Below are positions 6,370 to 9,764 of a stretch of 9,764 nucleotides of DNA, piece by piece (the first letter of the stretch is position 1; each line of letters starts with the position of its first letter). The translations under genes were made by a program, and so were the position numbers. A model generated the notes under the pieces. The model was not told the origin of the DNA. It worked only from the letters and a program-made list of their open reading frames with translations, and ran no database searches. The stretch lies in the NCBI GenBank assembly GCA_002404515.1, contig DHJV01000079.1:1-9764 (forward strand), given 5' to 3'. This DNA comes from Lachnospiraceae bacterium UBA4711. GTDB lineage: Bacteria; Bacillota; Clostridia; Lachnospirales; Lachnospiraceae.

Positions 6370-6438
6370 CTCTTTCTCCTTATGCGTACCTCTGTTTTTC
6401 TTTGTATCAATCATGCCTGCTTCCATGCATATAACAGC

Positions 6439-7395
6439 CTACTGCAGCGTCACCTTATCTCCCTCAATCTTAAAGCAGCCAAAGCTTCTTAGGAAATTAG
6501 AGAATTTGCTATAGCCATATTTCTTGATACTGAAATTATGGTTTTCGCTTTTTAATGTACTGTTCAAAAGCCCCATATTCGCAGTTTTCTGTGGCAGCTT
6601 TTTTAATATCTGAATAATCTGATCCTCAATATCTCTCTTCGGTACAACCTCGTCGATAATTTTCACATAGCTCTGACGGTTTTGAGAAATAACCTCGAAG
6701 TTCCCGAACGCCTCATTTATAAATGTTGTAAGCTTCGAATACCCATAATTCCGCACATCGAAATCAGAGAAACGCGCCTGCAGCTTGCTTCCAATCTCGC
6801 CAACATGCGTCAATTTGTTATTGTCTGCATTGCCGTCAATGATATCGTAAATCACCTTCTGAATAGACTTAATGCTTGTAATATTCGAACTGTTTTCGAT
6901 CTTCTCAACCGGTAATTTCGCAACATTTTTTTCATCTGCTGTCTGTGAAATATCCTCCCGGATGAGTGCATCCAGCATCTTGAAGCTCGTACATGCCTTG
7001 ACAAACGCTTCCGGTGTCTTGTTCTCACCCATGCCGACCACTTCCTTACCAGCCTCGCGCAGACGCTCTGCCAATCGTGTAAAATCACTGTCACTCGACA
7101 CGAGACAGAATCCGTCCAGATTGCCGGTGTAGAGCAGATCCATGGCATCAATGATCATCGCCGAATCCGTTGCATTCTTTCCCTGTGTATAGGCAAATTG
7201 CTGAATCGGGACGATGGAATTTCGAAGCAGAGTCGTCCGGTTCCAACCATTGACACTCCTTGCCCAATCGCCATAGATTCTTCGCACTGTCACCATGCCC
7301 CGGTCTGCCAGCTCATCAAAAATCGTATCGATATATTTTGCAGATACATTATCGGAATCAATCAACAATGCATATCGTTTTTCTTCACTACTCAT
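6439..7395 (-). CDS. NYN-domain (PIN-like) putative ribonuclease with two OST-HTH/LOTUS domains
   Basis: A 318-residue soluble protein. Residues 6-145 are a NYN domain (LabA/limkain-b1 type): ALLIDSDN with D13, D15 and N16, NATDSAMIIDAMDLLY with D77 and D83, and CLVSSDSDF with D102 and D104. These acidic residues are the metal-binding set of active PIN-like RNases and all are present. Two OST-HTH (LOTUS) modules follow, about 174-247 and 254-316, each with the hallmark YGYSK (217-221 and 293-297); such domains bind RNA, G-rich or structured RNA in the cases studied. The protein is therefore probably an RNA-targeted nuclease, with the target unknown. The stop codon of the upstream GGDEF-EAL gene lies three bases before this ATG, and GGAG in its last codons is the ribosome site, so translation is coupled. 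Confidence 0.92.
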   Translation of the reverse strand: MSSEEKRYALLIDSDNVSAKYIDTIFDELADRGMVTVRRIYGDWARSVNGWNRTTLLRNSIVPIQQFAYTQGKNATDSAMIIDAMDLLYTGNLDGFCLVSSDSDFTRLAERLREAGKEVVGMGENKTPEAFVKACTSFKMLDALIREDISQTADEKNVAKLPVEKIENSSNITSIKSIQKVIYDIIDGNADNNKLTHVGEIGSKLQARFSDFDVRNYGYSKLTTFINEAFGNFEVISQNRQSYVKIIDEVVPKRDIEDQIIQILKKLPQKTANMGLLNSTLKSENHNFSIKKYGYSKFSNFLRSFGCFKIEGDKVTLQ

Positions 7396-7398
7396 ACA

Positions 7399-9126
7399 TT
7401 ACTCTCCATCCTTATATCCCTGTTCCAGACGCACTGCAAATTCATTCTCCGGCATTGGTTTATCGAACACATATCCCTGCACAATGTCACAGCCTACCTC
7501 TCTTAAGTACTGCAGTTGTTCCTTTGTCTCTACACCTTCCGCAATCGTTTTCTTGCCAAGCTTACGCACCAGATCAACGATACTCACAAACATTACCATA
7601 TCCTTCTCTTTTCCCGGATATTCCGTCTCCAACGGAATGAATGATTTATCAATCTTGATAACATCCAGGTCTACCTTCTTAATCATATTCAAAGAAGAAT
7701 AGCCCGTTCCAAAATCATCGATGGACGTCGCAATGCCCTCGCGTCGAAGTCCATTTACGATTTCCGACATGATCTCATAATTCTGGAAATCTTCGCTCTC
7801 CGTCAGTTCAATCTCGATATATCGATGATCAATATCATACTTGTCAATCGCATTTACGATTTTTTTGACCAGATAATCCTCCTCGAGATGCTTCCGTGAA
7901 AAATTCACAGAAATACACGGAACCGTTTTTCCCTCATCCAGACGTTTGCGGATAAACCGGCATGTCTCCTCCAGCACGTAATAATCAAGTTTGCACACGC
8001 TGCCTTCACGCTCCAACTGCGGAATAAACTGCATCGGCGGAATCAGTTCCCCATCATGAATCCAGCGCACCAGTGCCTCTGCGCCACAGATCCTGTTCGT
8101 ATTGACATCCACCTTCGGCTGATAATAGACCACAAATTCATGTGCTTCGAGCGCAGGAAGAAAGCCCGCAAGGATTCCCTGAGATTCCATCATTTTATCC
8201 CGGATCTCCGTCGAATAATATGCAACTGTACCACTGCCGCGCTGTCTTGCTGCCTGATACGCAATACTCGCCCGCGCCATAACATCACGTGGTGTCCGAA
8301 TATCTTCCAGTTTGCTGACACCGATTGTAGCACCAAATAGAAATTCTTTTTCCTTTACCTCTGTCCGATGATACAGCCGGAGATTCTGGAGCTTCGATAA
8401 GATAATCTCACTCCGTTCATTCTTTACTAACGCAACGAAATTATCGCCACCCAGACGTGCAACGATCTCATCCTCCAGCAACATCTTGTCCACCATTCCA
8501 GCATAATTGCGCAATACAATATCGCCCTCTTCATATGGAAAAATCTTATTCACATATTTAAAATTATGCACATTGAAGAAAAATACGGTATAAGTCCGAA
8601 TCTGTCCCATCGCTAACTGCTTACCGATAAACTGCATAAACGCTTCCTGGTTTGCAACCCCGGTTGCCATATCCGTCTGTAACACGCCACGCAATAATCC
8701 CTGCATGATAATCCGGCTGAACTGAAAATAGATTTCCTGCAGTAAAAGCTGCTGTGTCTCCAATTCGTCCTTTGCATATTCCTCGTCTTCACTTGAATAA
8801 ACTGACAATGTCATCGTTCCGCCATCCAGCAACGTAAACACCTGATATTTTGCTTTTCCGTGCGCATTCTTCTGATTGTCAAACAACTTTCCAACCCGAT
8901 GCTCCCCGTGCGGACGGATCTTTGATACCGGTGCATCCAACTCATATTTCACTTTGCTAATCTTCAGATCCTCTGCTACAATCGCAAGTGCCTGCACTAC
9001 ATTTTTCTCACACTGCTCGAAGGTCTGAACCTCCTGGTGTAATACTTCTGTAAATGCTTTATATTTCTCATCAAGTTCCAACTTCTCACCCATGTTCAAC
9101 TCTGAAATTCCTCTCCTGTTTTCCAT
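7399..9126 (-). CDS. Cytoplasmic GGDEF-EAL protein, probable c-di-GMP phosphodiesterase with degenerate GGDEF
   Basis: 575 residues without transmembrane segments. Residues 1-145 are an unrecognised region, perhaps a GAF-like sensor. The GGDEF domain (about 150-305) is degenerate: the motif is GGDNF (226-230) and the metal-binding Asp of the DxDxFK block is N185 (FFNVHNFK), so cyclase activity is unlikely and it may only bind GTP or dimerise. The EAL domain (about 317-570) is complete: QPK (336-338), EAL (350-352), N408, ELTES with E440 and E443, DDFGTGYSS (470-478), K491 with D493, AEGVETKEQ (529-537) and GYVFDKPMP. It should cleave c-di-GMP to pGpG. The start shares one base with the stop of the upstream AAA gene (TAATG), indicating translational coupling; ATG at codon 12 is a possible alternative. 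Enzymatic state is inferred from residues only. Confidence 0.93.
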   Translation of the reverse strand: MENRRGISELNMGEKLELDEKYKAFTEVLHQEVQTFEQCEKNVVQALAIVAEDLKISKVKYELDAPVSKIRPHGEHRVGKLFDNQKNAHGKAKYQVFTLLDGGTMTLSVYSSEDEEYAKDELETQQLLLQEIYFQFSRIIMQGLLRGVLQTDMATGVANQEAFMQFIGKQLAMGQIRTYTVFFFNVHNFKYVNKIFPYEEGDIVLRNYAGMVDKMLLEDEIVARLGGDNFVALVKNERSEIILSKLQNLRLYHRTEVKEKEFLFGATIGVSKLEDIRTPRDVMARASIAYQAARQRGSGTVAYYSTEIRDKMMESQGILAGFLPALEAHEFVVYYQPKVDVNTNRICGAEALVRWIHDGELIPPMQFIPQLEREGSVCKLDYYVLEETCRFIRKRLDEGKTVPCISVNFSRKHLEEDYLVKKIVNAIDKYDIDHRYIEIELTESEDFQNYEIMSEIVNGLRREGIATSIDDFGTGYSSLNMIKKVDLDVIKIDKSFIPLETEYPGKEKDMVMFVSIVDLVRKLGKKTIAEGVETKEQLQYLREVGCDIVQGYVFDKPMPENEFAVRLEQGYKDGE

Positions 9127-9764
9127 TATGTAAACAATGCCTCTACCTTCTTCGCATCAAATACGACATGCTCCGCATGCTCCACCTCAATCTGATACAA
9201 TGCATTGGCTGCCAGATGCTCCGCTGCCTGCTCAATATCTCGAATACCCGTCGTATTCTCGAACTGGTGAATCACTGCATCTAAGCCTTCCTCTGTCACG
9301 ACACACTCTTCCTCACGGAGTCCGATCCGCTTCAGCACCTTCGGCATCGCAAATTTGGTAAATATAATTTTCTTTTCTTCAAATGTATAATCCGGAATAT
9401 CAATCACTGCAAATCTCGACATGATCGGTGCACTGATATCCTCCTTGTTGTTTGCCGTTGCAATCGGATAAACACCTGTTGTCGGCACCATACATTCCAT
9501 ATAGTTATCCGTAAATCCAAGGTTGTCCAACAATGTCAGCAGTACATCTGCCGGATTTCCATTTCCCTTACCAGACGCTGCCTTATCCAGCTCATTGATA
9601 ATAAAGACCAGGTTCGATTCGCCTGCATTCGAGAATGCTTCCATGATAATACCCGGTTTCGCATTCGCATAGATTCGGGAGCTTCCGGTCAGCTGTTCCG
9701 GATCTTTGATGGAACTCATGTCGAGCGTTGTCCAAGGCAATTTCAGAATTCTTGCCACCGCATA
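9126..9764 (-). CDS. Lon-like AAA+ ATPase domain lacking the protease domain (5' end outside the window)
   Basis: The visible 212 residues align with the Lon AAA+ module. YAVARILKLPWTTLDMSS corresponds to the helix after the P-loop, followed by a Lon-like RIYANAKPGIIMEAF, Walker B region VFIINELDKA (53-62), NPADVLLTLLD, sensor 1 TANN (103-106), arginine finger MSRFAVIDIPDYT (R117) and sensor 2 TGIRDIEQAAEH (R175). The Walker B aspartate is Asn (N57) but the catalytic Glu (E58) remains. The protein stops with DAKKVEALFT, the point at which Lon passes into its S16 peptidase domain, so no protease part follows. The P-loop and any N-terminal substrate domain lie beyond the right edge. It is the first visible gene of the operon and overlaps the GGDEF-EAL start by one base. 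It may be a Lon-derived ATPase with a new role, not an ordinary Lon. Confidence 0.85.
   Translation of the reverse strand, partial: YAVARILKLPWTTLDMSSIKDPEQLTGSSRIYANAKPGIIMEAFSNAGESNLVFIINELDKAASGKGNGNPADVLLTLLDNLGFTDNYMECMVPTTGVYPIATANNKEDISAPIMSRFAVIDIPDYTFEEKKIIFTKFAMPKVLKRIGLREEECVVTEEGLDAVIHQFENTTGIRDIEQAAEHLAANALYQIEVEHAEHVVFDAKKVEALFT

Noticed and set aside
6370..6426. Upstream ATG (6426) as start of the membrane DUF4230 protein
   Set aside because: It lacks a properly spaced ribosome site, whereas ATG 6369 has AAGGAG six bases upstream.
7399..9126. An active diguanylate cyclase
   Set aside because: The motif is GGDNF and the first metal-binding Asp is Asn, so the cyclase site is not intact.

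Overview
The window looks like chromosomal DNA of an anaerobic Firmicute of the Lachnospiraceae/Clostridia type. The reasons are purine-rich Shine-Dalgarno sequences (GGAGG, AAGGAG), sigma-A promoters close to consensus, the moderate-to-low GC content, and the protein families present: BioY, DUF4230, an AAA-ATPase-like/PD-(D/E)XK protein and a Lon-like AAA protein. There are no rRNA, tRNA, CRISPR or transposase genes.

Region 1 (about 1-2850) is a divergent pair of transcription units. Leftward run a MaoC-like hydratase-domain protein and a thiolase, with the possible first codons of a third gene at the left edge. Rightward runs bioY, the substrate-binding subunit of a biotin ECF transporter, followed by a strong terminator. 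The 2068-2220 spacer carries a perfect 9-bp inverted repeat that looks like a BirA (biotin repressor) site. Each arm contains the TTGACA -35 box of one of the two outward promoters, so one bound repressor could close both. This resembles the biotin-regulated yhfU-yhfT-yhfS (bioY, acyl-CoA ligase, thiolase) operon of Bacillus subtilis and suggests that the thiolase and hydratase belong to biotin or pimelate-type acyl-CoA metabolism.

Region 2 (about 2868-4935) is a self-contained one-gene unit between two hairpin terminators. It encodes a leftward protein with an N-terminal helix-turn-helix, an AAA-ATPase-like core and a C-terminal PD-(D/E)XK nuclease domain. Its promoter lies among four copies of the half-site GATATTATTC, three of them spaced exactly 21 bp apart, probably an operator used by the protein's own DNA-binding domain.

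Region 3 (4978 to the right edge) is a tight leftward operon whose 5' end lies outside the window. In transcription order it encodes a Lon-like AAA+ module that ends where the Lon protease part should begin, a cytoplasmic GGDEF-EAL protein with a degenerate GGDEF and an intact EAL domain, a NYN (PIN-like) nuclease with two OST-HTH/LOTUS domains, a single-pass membrane DUF4230 protein and a DUF4230 lipoprotein. A hairpin terminator follows. The first three genes are coupled by a 1-nt overlap and a 3-nt gap. The operon therefore combines an ATPase, a cyclic-di-GMP phosphodiesterase, an RNA-directed NYN protein and two surface proteins. It is the best candidate here for an undescribed functional unit, but its function is inference only.
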